Origin: Plumapathes pennacea
Taxonomy: Eukaryota > Cnidaria > Anthozoa > Antipatharia > Myriopathidae
Direction of reading: 5' to 3'
NCBI GenBank assembly: GCA_964036295.1
Contig: OZ038467.1
Span: forward strand, 23,068,170 to 23,132,169
Length of the DNA stretch: 64,000 bases
Positions 11,562 to 22,824 of this stretch are shown here, one piece after another (within the stretch, counting starts at the first letter, position 1; every line of letters begins with the position of its first letter). The notes below the pieces were generated by a model. It ran no database searches, was not told the DNA's origin, and worked only from the letters and a program-made list of their open reading frames with translations. Made by a program: the position numbers and the translations under genes.

Positions 11562-11814
11562 ACCGGGGAAGGGCAAGGCTTCATTTGTAGCCGGATTTTT
11601 AAACGAACTGTGAATATTAGGCTTTGAAAACATCTCGGAAACATCTCTGAAACATTTAAAAACGTCAAAAAAAAAAAAACATTTCTCGGCTGGGTGAAAA
11701 GCCGGCATCGCTCCTAATGGCCGGCGCGAGACAATGGTTGTGACAATAATCCTCCCCTGGAGCTCGGTGTTCGTTTGAAAATCCGACTACAAATGTAGCC
11801 TTGCCCCTCCCCGG
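11562..11814. repeat. Inverted-repeat MITE (CCGGGGAAGGGCAAGGCT ends)
   Basis: The left arm (CCGGGGAAGGGCAAGGCT then TTTGTAGCCGGATTTTT) is mirrored by AAAATCCGACTACAAATGTA and CCTTGCCCCTCCCCGG. Arms of about 50 bp flank a 150-bp core containing an A-run. Confidence 0.8.
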
Positions 11815-11909
11815 CAAGCGCAGTAGACACAAAAATGACACCTTCTCGAACTAAATATTCATTTCTTTTTAACAGGAAGTCGCGGGACTGCCCACTACGC
11901 ATCTACCTA

Positions 11910-12182
11910 CAATCCAGGTCAAAAGTGTTGGGACACTTAGCAATTTATATGATAACATCATTATTATAACACTTTGACCCTTCCTGCCCCCCTCCCCCCT
12001 CCCCCATACCATGTTGACTGAGTGTGCTCAAAGTGCACTCCCTTTATGCAACATTGTATGGGGGGGGGGGGGGGGGGAGGGAGGTTAATTTTCGGGAAAG
12101 GAGCTGCTTTCGTTGTTGAAAAGAGAGTAATGTTGAAAAATAGCATTTTCTTTCAGTGTCCCACATACTTTTGACCAGGATT
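11910..12182. mobile_element. Tc1/mariner-like MITE
   Basis: Ends are CAATCC-A-GGTCAAAAGT...GGGACACT on the left and its inverse (AGTGTCCCAC...ACTTTTGACCAGGATTG) on the right, with TA directly before the left end. The GGTCAAAAGT/GGGACA terminus resembles Tc1-like transposons. The core holds facing C-run (11988-12003) and G-run (12060-12078) stretches. It lies just upstream of the GPCR remnant. Confidence 0.65.
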
Positions 12183-12251
12183 GTTGTTGATACTGAAGTT
12201 TCAGGCACTGTTTACTTGTTACAATCAAAGGAAAGCGAACGATATAATATT

Positions 12252-12469
12252 ATGACTACAGACCTTATCTTTCGCGCTGGCCTCACTTTGATTCTCGCTT
12301 TAAATGTGGTTGGCAATGTCTTGGTGATTGTTCCTGTGAGATAAAGATGCCAATGAATTATTTATTGTTAAACCTGGCTGTGGCAGACATCTTGTATGGG
12401 ATATGTTTCGCTCCTACATTCTTTGTTGATGATCTGCTCACACTACCACTTCAATTCACTTCGCTGCAT
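12252..12469 (+). pseudogene. Rhodopsin-like GPCR fragment (TM1-TM2), broken
   Basis: A frame beginning at ATG 12252 encodes a first membrane helix with the TM1 signature GNVLVI. It hits a stop at 12342-12344. In a shifted frame the sequence resumes at about 12344 with the first intracellular loop and a TM2 helix, including NYLLLNLAVADILYGIC, where the conserved LAVAD aspartate is present. The frame then runs into the inverted-repeat element at 12470. One frameshift plus loss of TM3-TM7 make this a dead fragment. Family placement rests on the TM1 GN and TM2 LAVAD motifs. Ligand is unknown. Confidence 0.8.
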
Positions 12470-13599
12470 GGCCAGAAATAGCGGACATTCTGAACCTGCA
12501 ACATTGTCAGCGGGCTGGGTATTTCCCGCCACAACGTGCGTCCGCGGCAGCTTTTCCCGCCCAAAATCGCGGGCAGCAGTTTGTTTACCAAACGTTCAAT
12601 TAGCTGAAGTATGCCGGATTGCGATTAATCACTGCGATCGCTCAGAAAAGTGTTCAGAGACCGCTGGATTGCTACGATCACTGCAATTGCTGAAAAACTG
12701 TTCCGAGATCGTAGTGATTATTGGAAACAGCATGCCGCGAATGGAAAAGCTGAAATGTTTCAAAACGACTGGTGACACGCACGGTCAGTTTTGTAAAACT
12801 TGGTGCTGTAGTTTAATTGCAAATTCTATGCTGAAGTTAGAAGAAAGGATGAACAAGTCTTACAATTTAGCGGTATTAAAACAGTTCCTGCTTTGCTGGA
12901 CAGAGTTTCCTTGTCCGTTCTTGAACAACCGTATTTATGCGCCACGATTCGCGACGTCTCTTTCAAAGCTCCATTAATTTCCCAAAACAAATCCTGAACT
13001 CACTTTGCAGGATGGTTTACTCACAAGGCTACACAGTTTGTTTTGAACAACTTGGTCGATCGCCGGGGCCGATCGGGAGCTAGAACCGATCGCGAGTAGC
13101 ATCGAACCTTGCTTCACTAAGCGTGCGTATCGAGTGATTGTGCGACTAAATTCAACAAAACACATCTTTATAATCCAAAAACGCAAGAGATACAAAGTGC
13201 CGAGGGTTACCAATAAGTTTGTTCAGAAGAATGACCTTTCTCGAAGTAAGAACCGATTGAACAGCTTCGATATTTCAACAACTTCGAGGCAAAACGGTCA
13301 GCTACTCTCATCCAGTATGCCGTTTTCAGCTTGTCTGCCATACTGTTGTCTCTTAGATGTGTCTTGCATCTTTACATTGGAAAAACGCAAGAAGTACATA
13401 TGGACAGCTACTGATTTTGTGTTAATATTTTCGGTATCATTGTATTATAAGAGAATCCGGTTGAACAGCTTGCTATTTAGTCTCTAGTTCAAAGGTACGA
13501 TGATTTTTGTGTCCATCTCCATAGTAAAGTCTCTTGTTTACACTGAAAGCCAAATAAATTGCAGCCCCTAATGCGCATGCGTGTCCGCTATTTCTGGCC
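12470..13599. mobile_element. TIR element D (GGCCAGAAATAGCGGACA) inserted in the GPCR remnant
   Basis: An 1130-bp segment is bounded by exact 18-bp inverted repeats, GGCCAGAAATAGCGGACA on the left and TGTCCGCTATTTCTGGCC on the right. It begins where the GPCR frame stops. An open frame of 193 codons spans 12396-12977, but it starts inside the GPCR sequence and crosses the junction, so it is not a native protein. Internal GATCG-rich inverted motifs lie near 12640-12720 and 13050-13090. No transposase is recognised, so it is nonautonomous. Superfamily unknown. Confidence 0.75.
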
Positions 13600-13659
13600 A
13601 TGTGTGATCAACTTCAATTTTCTCTTTTCAGTCTACCACTAGAGATATATCATGACGTA

Positions 13660-13793
13660 TGGAGAATTTTGCATTTGATACCTTGCTTAAATGACAACTG
13701 ATTAAAACATAAATTCTCTTTTTATCCCTCATACAGTTTGTTATTTTATGGTGGGAGAATTTGTATTTTGAGCTTGGGAGTGAAGGGGTTAAG
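13660..13793. repeat. 'CTTTCACTCCC' MITE family fragment
   Basis: It carries the GGGAGAATTTG and GAGCTTGGGAGTGAAGGGGTTAAG signatures in the same order as the copy at 640-757. Confidence 0.6.
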
Positions 13794-14040
13794 TGTGTAA
13801 ATCCTGGTATGATGTTTACTTCCTCTTTGGTCTATCGAAGTTCTCAAAACCTTTTTACACTAAATATATAATACTAACATTTAATACTAATATTAATGAC
13901 ATAGGTCACTGACAATAAGGTGGATGCCATTTGTGATGAGATACTGGGACAGTGTCTTGTGGATGTCATTGGAGCCCAGAGGGGGTTGATCAAAATACAA
14001 ATCTTTCTAAGGCTGCATTCATTAAACACCAGGAAAGAAG

Positions 14041-14090
14041 GTGGGGGGGGGGGGGGGGGGGGGGGGGAGGGGAGGGGAGGAAGGAATGAG
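14041..14090. repeat. Poly-G tract
   Basis: About 25 consecutive G follow GTGG, then GGGGA repeats. It joins directly to the SINE-like segment and may mark a breakpoint or replication-slippage expansion. Confidence 0.85.
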
Positions 14091-14097
14091 GGAGATA

Positions 14098-14262
14098 ACG
14101 GGAAGGTCATGGGTTCGATTCCCGTTGAAGCTCGGGTTTTTTTTCCGGGCTCATTACAACTGCTCAAGTTGCTTCACTCACTGCGATGATCAAATTCACA
14201 ATTCATTCCTATCCGCAGTTCATATATATGAGTTTATCATATATACATCATATCGATAATAT
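14098..14262 (+). mobile_element. tRNA-related SINE, 5'-truncated
   Basis: GGTCATGGGTTCGATTCCCG contains a tRNA B-box (GGTTCGATTCC). It is followed by a non-tRNA body with ACTGCGATGATC, ATCCGCAGTTCATATATATG and a CATATATACATC tail. I recall this body-tail arrangement from anthozoan SINEs. The A-box half is missing, apparently replaced by the poly-G tract. It is not a functional tRNA gene. Confidence 0.65.
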
Positions 14263-14835
14263 CTTATTACACTGCATAGTACATTTTACCTTTCTTCTTT
14301 TGACATTCTTCTTTGTTCCTCTCCGATGTGTTTCTCCTTTACGCCGGCTTTGTTTCACTACTCGAGAGAATTATATACAAATACTCAATAAAATGTTTGA
14401 CCAGTTTTCAACAGCTACGACTCAACTTTGTTTTATTATATGCTGTATGGTTCATGCGTCTGTTGCTAGGTAACCACAGCTGATACAGCAAACTGCGACG
14501 TATCCCAAACACCGAGATAAATTCCAGTTTTCCAATTGCTGCAATCGACAGAATCGTAGGGTCGCCGCAGGTAATGTTTCTGATATCTCTGAACACTTAT
14601 GGAACGATCGCAGAAAGAATCCCCCACTCCAGCAATCTGAGTCAAAATTTCGATTTCCCGTCTTTTGTTTTTGCTTTTTAAAAAATTCGAGATTAAGCAG
14701 CTGATGTTCTGATACCCTCAAGCGATGTCGCGGCGTATTTCGATGTCGAAATTATTTTATTTACTTTTTTTTGGTGCCTTCTTGAAGAGGGCACACGTAT
14801 TCAAAGGTATTCTATTTCTGCCAACAATATATCCC
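14263..14835. other. Unannotated spacer
   Basis: No coding frame or repeat structure that I can support. Small frames on the minus strand lack family resemblance. Confidence 0.45.
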
Positions 14836-15325
14836 ATTATGACCCATCAAATATTTCCTCCCGCGCGTGATTGGTAGAATCGTGACACGTGACCGAATAA
14901 CGTCCGCTCGTGAGCGGACGTTATCAGCGAATAACCCCTGCCTGGCGAACTAACGCTGTTTATTGACAATATCCGAACACAGTTCTATTTCTTTAGTCAC
15001 AAAAATCATTACAAGACGACTACTGAGGAGGACATCAATTTATTGGTCAAAACGCAGTTCCAGAGAGCACTAAAAAGCTTCACAGTTTCCGCGCCGTTAT
15101 TTGCGCTGCGAGAGGAAATATTTTGAAGGATAATAAAGACAATAAACTACCTTTGGCTTTGGAAATATGCACAGATAATTGTCCTTGGACATTATCTGTT
15201 CCTCGAAGCTCACAGTTGCCCTTGAGCTTCGCTCTCGGGCAACTGTTCGCTTCTCGGAACAGATAATATCCTCGGACAATTATCCGTGCATATTTCCTCG
15301 CCAAAAGTAGTTTATTGTTTATTTA
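14836..15325. mobile_element. Element C copy 2
   Basis: It matches 10321-10808 over its whole length: TTATGACCCATCAAATATTT start, the CGTGACACGTGACCG block, and the same right-half hairpin ending AGTAGTTTATTGTTTAT. This defines the ends of the family and supports the nested insertion in element A. Confidence 0.8.
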
Positions 15326-15639
15326 TTATATAGCTGGAGCTAATTCCGGTGAAATCGCGCGCTCTGATTGGTGTATTTGCCGGTCATTATTTTCCTGTAA
15401 CGTCCGTCTTCTCGATAACGGACCGGCAGATTGAACACATGAATCACGAGGCCGTGCAGTTCTTTGCTTTCAGTGAATATGTCGGCTACGTTTGGCTGAA
15501 GGCAAAGCGGTAGAACAAGAATATGTTCGCCGAAGCGGCTCGGTCTGTACAGTCAAAACCTCGGGCGATATTTTCTCCGTACAGACCTCACGACCGGTCA
15601 ATAAGAAGTTTGTACTGCATAAGAGCAGGATAATTAAAT

Positions 15640-17130
15640 CGCAAAACTCAAAATTTGCCCAGTCAAGTGTCACAAAGGGCCGAATCCTTTATATTTATGA
15701 TCTAACAGTGCACGTATGTACTTATTTGGGATATGTATGTATATAGCAGCCCGACTTGATCTGCAACAGTTTGTAAAGTAAGTAAAGTACGTATGCAGCA
15801 TATACTCTAAAGTTACAGGTGGAAGCCTATTCTGATCCGGGGGTGGGGCACTTGAAGATATCTTACACATGGAGGCCCTGCCCAGGCTTTTAATCCGTCT
15901 CATATACTTCTAGTACAAAATTGTTTTGTCTTCGAACAGGAAAACGTCCAGAAAAACCGCACGCAATTCGCTCAGGGACGCGACTTTTGGGAATCTTTCA
16001 GTCGAGGGACGAGTTTTAAAACCTCTGTGAAATGCTAATACAGTTTTCCTTTGGCCAACCCTTCTTAACGACCCTTGTAAATGCGAAAAAGCTTGTTTTT
16101 TTCTATACCCTTTTAATACCAAAGGCTTAAAAAGGGACCCTTTCGGCCGGCGGCTCGCCGTATAGTCGATCATAGGGAGTGACCCCCCTCTCTTCCCCCC
16201 CCCCCCCCCGGGACGCACACGCCGTGGTCGTGGACCTGTTTTCTTCTTTATAAAGCAATAATTTGATGTTAAGAGGCTAACTCTTCTGAAAGTACGAAAA
16301 CTCTGTTAAAACTCACTGTGATAGTGTGCAGACGCTAGTTAGCATGTGTTTCCTTGCGACCCTACGACTCTCTAAACCAACACTAGACGATAACTACATT
16401 TCCTCACCTTACAGTAAAACTTGTCAAACACGGATCAAAATTGTTGGAATTCCACATCACAGAATCCAGCAATATACGAAACCTAACAGTCAAAAAAGCA
16501 AAAACACGATCAATCAATCAATAATTCCTGGACCAACAACAGACGATCACTTAATTTTTCTCACTTTACAGTGAACTTGTTCAATACGGATCAATACTAT
16601 TCGAGTTCTAGTTCACAAAAACCAACAATATACGAAGCCTAAGAGTCAAAAAAGCAAAAACGCAATCAACCAATCAATAATCCCTGAACCAACAACAGAC
16701 AATCACTTCATTTTACTCACCTTACAGTGAACGTCTTCAATACGGATCAATATTATTCGAGTTATAGTTCACAAAAACCAACAATATACGAAACCTAAGA
16801 GTCAAAAAAGCAAAAACGCAATCAACCAATCAATAATCCCTGGACCAACAACAGACAATCACTTCATTTTACTCACCTGAACTTGTCAAATACGGATCAA
16901 TATTGTCAGTTGCTCACAGCAACAGTATACGAACCCTAATAGTGAAGAAAACAAAAAAACACAATCAAGTCAGGACACGCATACAGATAATTTAATGATA
17001 ACTTGACCAAGAAAAGACATACCCAGGTGCTATGTAAGAGTGACTCCAGCGTTTTCACTTTTCTATCTGTTCACTGCATTGTGAGCTCTCCAGCGCAGAT
17101 GAGCTGCAATTAGGACAACGTATTCATAGC
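15640..17130. repeat. Duplicated block, copy 1
   Basis: From AAAATTTGCCCAGTCAAGTG to about the ACAACGTATTCAT motif, this block is colinear with 17815-21040. Shared landmarks include ATGTATGTATATAGCAG, GGTGGAAGCCTATTCTGAT, CCCTTTCGGCCGG, TAGTCGATCATAGGGAGTGA and GTGTGCAGACGCTAGTTAGC. This copy keeps the uninterrupted TACCCTTTTAATACC site near 16108-16120. It contains more units of the 156-bp repeat than copy 2. Origin unknown; possibly a tandem copy of a large nonautonomous element. Confidence 0.8.
16370..16925. repeat. 156-bp tandem repeat, about 3.5 units
   Basis: The landmark AATATACGAA/AATATACGAAG occurs at 16471, 16627 and 16783, exactly 156 bp apart, each followed by AGTCAAAAAAGCAAAAAC and CAATCAAYCAATCAATAAT. 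Small frames through it are repeat artefacts. Confidence 0.9.
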
Positions 17131-17596
17131 ACATTAATGTGTGTGTTTGTTTCCGGTTCTCCTGTGACGTTTGTTGTTTTGAATTCCCTCACGTCTCACA
17201 CTGATCTAGTCCATAATATTTTTTCCGGTTTGATGCATTCTGGGTCATTGACGTGTCCGGAAAAATTGAGCAAAAATATTTTTTCATAATTATTTTATCA
17301 TTATAAAAGCCCATTTATTGGAATTTAACCGTATCATTGACCTTTAAAGCTATATTACATTACAGTTACTAAATTTCGCTGGGCCACGATACAAGTTGAA
17401 ATGATCTGCAAGCCAAAAAACTTCACGAAACACTTGATAGACACATAAGGCTGGTTCACACAGTACAGAAAGCGCTAGCAGAAGAGAATGGAAAACTTTG
17501 TTTAAAGCTTGATTCACAAATTTGACCGTGTGAACCGAGCGCTTGCTAATATCCTAACAATACGGCCCAGTTTGACAAATGAGCACTCAAACTTTA

Positions 17597-17925
17597 GGTA
17601 GGTAAACAAAACTTGTTAAAGTTCTAATCTTTGTGTTTTATTGTATTTAAATATCATTCTCTAAGCTCTCAAGATACTTTGCGTGCTCGCGTGTCTTCTG
17701 CTTGTCTCTTTCGTTACTTGAATGAGAAGCCGCACGAAATAAAGTAAAAATTGAGTTCAGATATCAATCATGTGGGAGCGACGAGTCGATGGCTGGAAGT
17801 ATGTGTGTGTAAAAAACAAAGCTCAAAATTTCTTCAGTCAAGTGTCACGAAAGGGCCGCATCGTTTATAGTAACTATTGATTAGAACAAAGATTAGAACT
17901 TTAACAAAAGTTTTGTTTACCTATA
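17597..17925. repeat. Inverted repeat flanking 250 bp (AGGTAAACAAAACTTG ends)
   Basis: TAGGTAAACAAAACTTGTTA followed by AAGTTCTAATCTTTGT at about 17597-17632 is mirrored by ACAAAGATTAGAACTTTAAC and AGTTTTGTTTACCTA at 17886-17924. Arms are about 37 bp. Probably a foldback element near the left edge of duplicated block copy 2. Confidence 0.8.
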
Positions 17926-18730
17926 AATAACTGTTATTTATATCTAACGGGTGCAAGTATGTACTTATTTGGCATATGTATGTATATAGCAGGCCGACTT
18001 GATCTGCAAAACTTTGTATAGTAAGTATGCAGCACACTCTAAAATTACAGGTGGAAGCCTATTCTGATCGGGGGGGGGGGGTGGGGTGGGGTGCTTACTT
18101 AAAGATTTTTTACACGGGAAGGCTCCGCCCAGGCTTTTAATCCCTCTCATATACATGTGTAACAAGGCCTTGCAGAGAGGAATTAGCTTCTTGCGAGAGG
18201 TGCCTTGTCACAGTCCGGGATCTTTTATATTGAGTAGATCAGGACTAGCAGTCAGGACTCGTTGTCGTTTATTTTGGTCCGAAGACCTTCACCAACCGAC
18301 TCTCAGGCAAAACTCCCCGTCAGAGGAAAGGACGCGAATACTAATAATGCTCTTAACCAATAGTAGTTGGACAAGTCAAGTCCGGCTGGACAAAGAACAA
18401 AGTTTACAGGATATTAATTCTAACACCTCTGGACCTGTCTACTCATTTCATGTTCTGTTCACTTTGCATCACAAGCAGAGTTCACACTTAGATCTGAGCA
18501 GCTGGCAAAACTACAGATTTCAAAAGTTTCAAAGTGCCTTCCTTTTGCGTAAAACTGCTCCGTAACACATGCAGTAAAAAATTGCTGTCTTCGAACAAGA
18601 AAATGTCCAGAAAAACCGCACGCAATTTTTTCAGTCGAAGGACGAGTTTTAGAACCTCTAAAATGCCAGTGCGACTTTCTTTTGGCCAGCCCTTCTTACC
18701 GACAAGCGTCGTTTTTCAACACCCTTTTAA

Positions 18731-20302
18731 GGTATCAGGATACCCTCGAGAACGACATGCGTTCAAACCCATTTTTCGCGCTAGCGTTACATTTAACTAA
18801 CAATAAAGTATATATTTTCTAAAAGCTCAACAATCACAGATTTAGGTCAAAGCTTTATATTTTTTGAATTTGCTAAAGAAAGAAAGTTATCAGCTTCCGA
18901 GTGAATTTTGACCTTGCCTCATTAAAAAAGCCTAATGTCACTCGGATTTTACCCGATTTGATTATTTATTGTTTCAGCCTACTGTTGACACAGTGAAGAA
19001 AAAAAAGGTGTCTCCGAATTTTGATATCTTGTCCATATACAAAGTTATTGACTTTTAAAGTTGGCCGATCATATTTCTAGCTACGTGCAAGACAAAAGCG
19101 GACATATCTTCCGAACGAAAAAAAAACAAAAAACGGAGACACCTTTTTGTAGCTTTGATATTGATTCACATATTTGCCAAGTTTCAAGCCAATCGATTAA
19201 AATCCATTGAAATGCAGGTTTCCGAAAGAAACACTTTTCCGCGTTTTAAAAACACCGAGAAAAACACATTTAAAGATTCTGACCAGGGAGCCGGAAACCT
19301 GTTTACATAATCGCCTCATCTGTCAGCAATCTGTCAAAACACCGCAGTTAGTGCTTTCGCATAGATACTTTCCAGGCATCTTGTAGGTAATTGAAACACG
19401 CAGCAAAAGACCGCCATGTATAACTACGGACATCAACGCTTCGTTCGGGTAAGTTTCGCAACATCTATTTTCCCTTCACAGTTGCACTCACCACTCAACA
19501 CCAGTTCAACCTTTTGCAGCCACAGTTGGAATTCGGAATGAGTTCAAGCAAACGAAAAACTCGTTCTAAAAAGAGAGCTGCGAAAGCAGGAGTGCTCTTG
19601 AGCCACCACCATCGAGCATGGTCCACGCGCTGCTCAAGGTTTATAAATCGGCATTGTGCAAGAATCACACGTTGTGACATTTCGTCGCTAACGTGGTTAT
19701 ATTTAATTTGTTTCACCGTAAACATAGAAAAGCGTCCACAAAGGCGTACAAGGAAAGGTTTCTTGCGGCATTTCGTTATTCTTGCAGATTTGCTGTTAGT
19801 CATGCGTTAAGGTGGTGTTACACTGGTCGATTTGCAACGATACGATGTTGCGCTAAAAATTGCTCAGGTGAGACACCCCATTGCGAACGATTTTTCGCGA
19901 TGTTTGCAGTGTTGCAACGCGTTGCAAGTTTTTGAAAGCAATTCATAAACTTGCAACACCGTTGCACGAATTTGGAGCAAATCGGCGTTGCAAATCGTCC
20001 CTGTAAATCGACCAGTGTAACACCAGCTTTACCCGTCGCGCGGCTAAAATTTGTACTGTATTGTTTTGCATGACTGACGCGCAAGCCGCATGCTGCGCAG
20101 TTACAGTAGATACTAACGATCTGTTGACAGATAGTTTCCGGTGAGAAAGAGAAAGATAAAATCCTTTCGTTTAAATATCTCGGGGAAAAAAATAGGTATC
20201 CAAATTTTGTTTTCAGAAACACAAGGTAAAACATGTAGTAGTTTCGTTAAGCCAAAAAAAATTTTTTAGAATCTGGCAAAGTCCGGAGGGTATCCTGATA
20301 CC
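18731..20302. mobile_element. piggyBac-like nonautonomous element with TTAA target duplication
   Basis: The element starts GGTATCAGGATACCCTC and ends GAGGGTATCCTGATACC, a perfect 17-bp TIR pair. It is flanked by TTAA on both sides (18727-18730 and 20303-20306). The sister copy of the surrounding block has the single uninterrupted TTAA near 16113-16116, so insertion duplicated exactly TTAA. TTAA targeting is the hallmark of piggyBac elements. The interior has no recognisable transposase and carries a nested MITE B at 19809-20029. Confidence 0.9.
19809..20029. mobile_element. MITE B copy 2, nested in the TTAA element
   Basis: It begins AAGGTGGTGTTACACTGG and ends CCAGTGTAACACCAGCTT. Sequence and subterminal CGATTTGCAACG motifs match the copy at 8333-8565. 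Confidence 0.85.
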
Positions 20303-21040
20303 TTAATACCAGAGGCTCAAAAAGGGAACCCTTTCGGCCGGAGCCTCTCCGTATAGTCGATCATAGGGAGTGACCCCCCTCCGCCCCCGGGGGGAACGCA
20401 AATGCTGTGGTAGTGGCTTTGTTTCCTTAATAGGCTAACTCTTCAAGTACGCAAACTATTAAAACTCACTGTGGTAGTGTGCAGACGCTAGTTAGCGCAA
20501 TTTTTTTTTTCTTTTTTTGTGACCCTATGAATCACTAAACCAACAGTAGACAATCATTACATTTACTCACCTTAGAGTAAAACTTTTCAAACACGGATCA
20601 ATATTGCTGGAGTTCCAGCTCACAGGATCCAACAATATACGAAGCCTAACAGTCAAAAAAACAGAAAAGAAAAAAAAAAAGATCAATCGATCAATCAATC
20701 AATAAATAGTCCCTTGATCAACAACAGACGATCACTTCATTTTACTAACCTTGCAGTGAAGTTATCAAATACGGATCAATTTTGTCAGTTGCTCACAGCA
20801 ATACGAACCCTAATAGTGAAGAAAGCAAAAAAACACAATCAAGTCAGGACGTGCATATAGATAATTTAATAAGAACTTGACGAAGAAAAGACATACCAGG
20901 TGCTATGTAAGAGCGAGTCCAGCGTTTTTACTTTGCCATCTGTTCACTGCATTGTGAACTCTCCAGCGACAGCAAATGAGTTTGTAGACGACTCGGAAAC
21001 AGACGAGCTGCAAGTAGGACAACGTATTCATCACACATTA

Positions 21041-21764
21041 ATGTTAATGACTCCTCCAGTCAACGTTTCAGAAACTAGCTAAAACTAGCAATATTACGAC
21101 ATTCGCAGTTGGCCCCTCTCCCAAGCAACGATTCATAATGCCCTGGAGTAGCAGGTAAAATGCCACCAGAAGCTGACACGGTTGTAGCAGACTATATGAG
21201 ACGCACGCCAATGCAAAAGTGAACATTTGGCGACGACATTCACCTCGTTGAAAGGGTCCCTGATTAGAAAGCCCTCGCATGAGTTTGGGAAAGAAACAAT
21301 TTTTGCGTGAAGAGTAAGGACCCGGTCTCACTAAGAAGTTTGGTCGATAATAACTCTGCATCGAGAGCAATACGACGGCTTCTTCAATGTTTGGTAGCAA
21401 CTTACTGACATATATTTCTGGTGGCAAGCGGTGTTTGCAATTCAAATGACGCAAATATCGATATTAATGTCGTTAATATTACGAGTGCGACCGGAGACTA
21501 ATATGCAGATTATTACGTTTATCAGCATCGTTAGCCCAGAAGCCACACAGCAGCGGGACCAAGACGGTTGGATATCAGGCTGCCATCTCGGGTAATTTAT
21601 AGCACAGGAAAAAGAGTGTTTACAGAACAATCTACGAGATCACTTGATAATATTCTGGTGACTAGCGGAACCCCCGGAAAATCCAGGGCATTGATTGGAA
21701 ATTTATGTACCGGCGTAGTCAATATATTATGCTTCAAATTCAAGCTTCCAGTGAAATGTCCCGC
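21041..21764. other. Unannotated spacer
   Basis: No gene recognised. A 128-codon minus-strand frame (21068-21454) has no family motif and no splice context, so it is not called. Confidence 0.45.
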
Positions 21765-21832
21765 TCGTTTATAAAATAACTACGATACTACGCTCGCCCT
21801 GATTGGCTAAATAACCGTGTAATATGAGAGTT

Positions 21833-22178
21833 TATTATATAGACACGAGTGTTTTACTGGTAAATATACCGTGCGTAAAATCCATACGAAATTACATCCG
21901 GGACCCTACATCCGTATTTTCCATATCCTCACTAGTGAGGATATCGTTGGCATCATTTCTCGCTTTTGCACGGTTGTTTGTGCAATTTCTCGTAAAACAC
22001 TCGTGTCTAATATAATAAAAAGAAAATTACACGGCGGCTTGAAGATATGGATTTTATTTTCTCGTGGTAAAAACAATATTTTACTCACTCGCGAAGCGCT
22101 CGTTTGTAAAATATTGTTTTTACCACTCGAAAATAAAATTCATATCTTCGCGCTGCAGTGTAATATCCTCTATATATA
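21833..22178. mobile_element. Element E copy 1 (~345 bp) with internal hairpin
   Basis: It runs from TTATTATATAGACACGAGTG to GTGTAATATCCTCTATATAT and is nearly identical to 59012-59357. The right half is a palindrome: AAAAACAATATTTTAC mirrored by GTAAAATATTGTTTTT around CGCGAAGCGCTCG, with flanking GAAGATATGGATTTTATTTT and its inverse. The left half has a second short palindrome, TCCTCACTAGTGAGGA. It sits roughly 650 bp upstream of the HEI10 start codon. Confidence 0.85.
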
Positions 22179-22185
22179 GCGTGGA

Positions 22186-22290
22186 GAGAATGCCCAAGGA
22201 CAAAATGCAAAAAAGCCCGCCAAAAGATGCGCGGCGTCGCAACCAAGACACCAGTGCATCATGGGATGGCGATGTGCTTCACTTCGCTAT
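22186..22290 (+). other. Possible upstream exon before HEI10 (uncertain)
   Basis: An ATG at 22190 opens a basic frame (MPKDKMQKSPPKDARRRNQD) that meets a good 5' splice site, CA|GTAAGTT, at about 22291. It could be a 5' exon of the HEI10 transcription unit or of an unrelated transcript. No family resemblance, and no matching acceptor was identified. Confidence 0.25.
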
Positions 22291-22824
22291 CAGTAAGTTC
22301 CGTCTCCAGCGAAGGTAATGTCCAGTTTATGATTATTATCAGATTTACAGAGAGTAGACTTGTCAATTTATCTCACTAACTTTGTCACACTGTATTGAAA
22401 AGGATGCTTTTGTATAAAAGCGGAGCATCAATCATTTTCTTTGAATCGGAAACAGTAGCGTGCGTCGCACACGTGTGAGTTCGTGGCTCGTTTCAGCTAA
22501 GTTTACTTTGTTTCAAACTTGCTTTTGACCGTCTCTGGTGTTCTTGAACTGATATGGCAGATTTGTTTTCACGCTAAATGAAGTGGGAACTATCTAATCC
22601 GCAGTTTGTGCGCCGTAGATTGGCTGTTCGTACAGCAATTTATCGAACAGCAGTTCGTAAACAAAAATCTCATTTGTTCCAATTACGAACACTTTTTCTG
22701 CTTTCCGAAGTGTCCGCTTACGGCTTCGACTGTATAATGCTCTAGCTTTTATGTGAAAGGATGAAAGGACCAGTAAAACTAGTGCGTAAAATTTACTAAA
22801 CAAATTTGTTTGATAAACATAGGG

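Larger units (their letters stand above)
17815..21040. repeat. Duplicated block, copy 2 (contains the piggyBac-like insertion)
   Basis: Colinear with 15640-17130, but lengthened by the TTAA element at 18731-20302. It has fewer 156-bp repeat units (about 20530-20800) and an additional ~37 bp near 20960-21005. Both copies have poly-C/G stretches at the GTGACCCCCCTC landmark. Confidence 0.8.

Noticed and set aside
12396..12977. 193-codon gene
   Set aside because: It begins in the GPCR remnant in one frame and continues across a transposon TIR, so it is a junction artefact.
14098..14160. tRNA gene suggested by a B-box
   Set aside because: There is no A-box or cloverleaf; the downstream body and tail match a tRNA-derived SINE.
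21068..21454. 128-codon minus-strand frame
   Set aside because: No family motif, no splice context, and composition similar to the surrounding noncoding DNA.
22186..22290. Alternative HEI10 start exon
   Set aside because: It has a good donor but no phase-compatible acceptor that preserves the RING N-terminus; kept only as a low-confidence feature.
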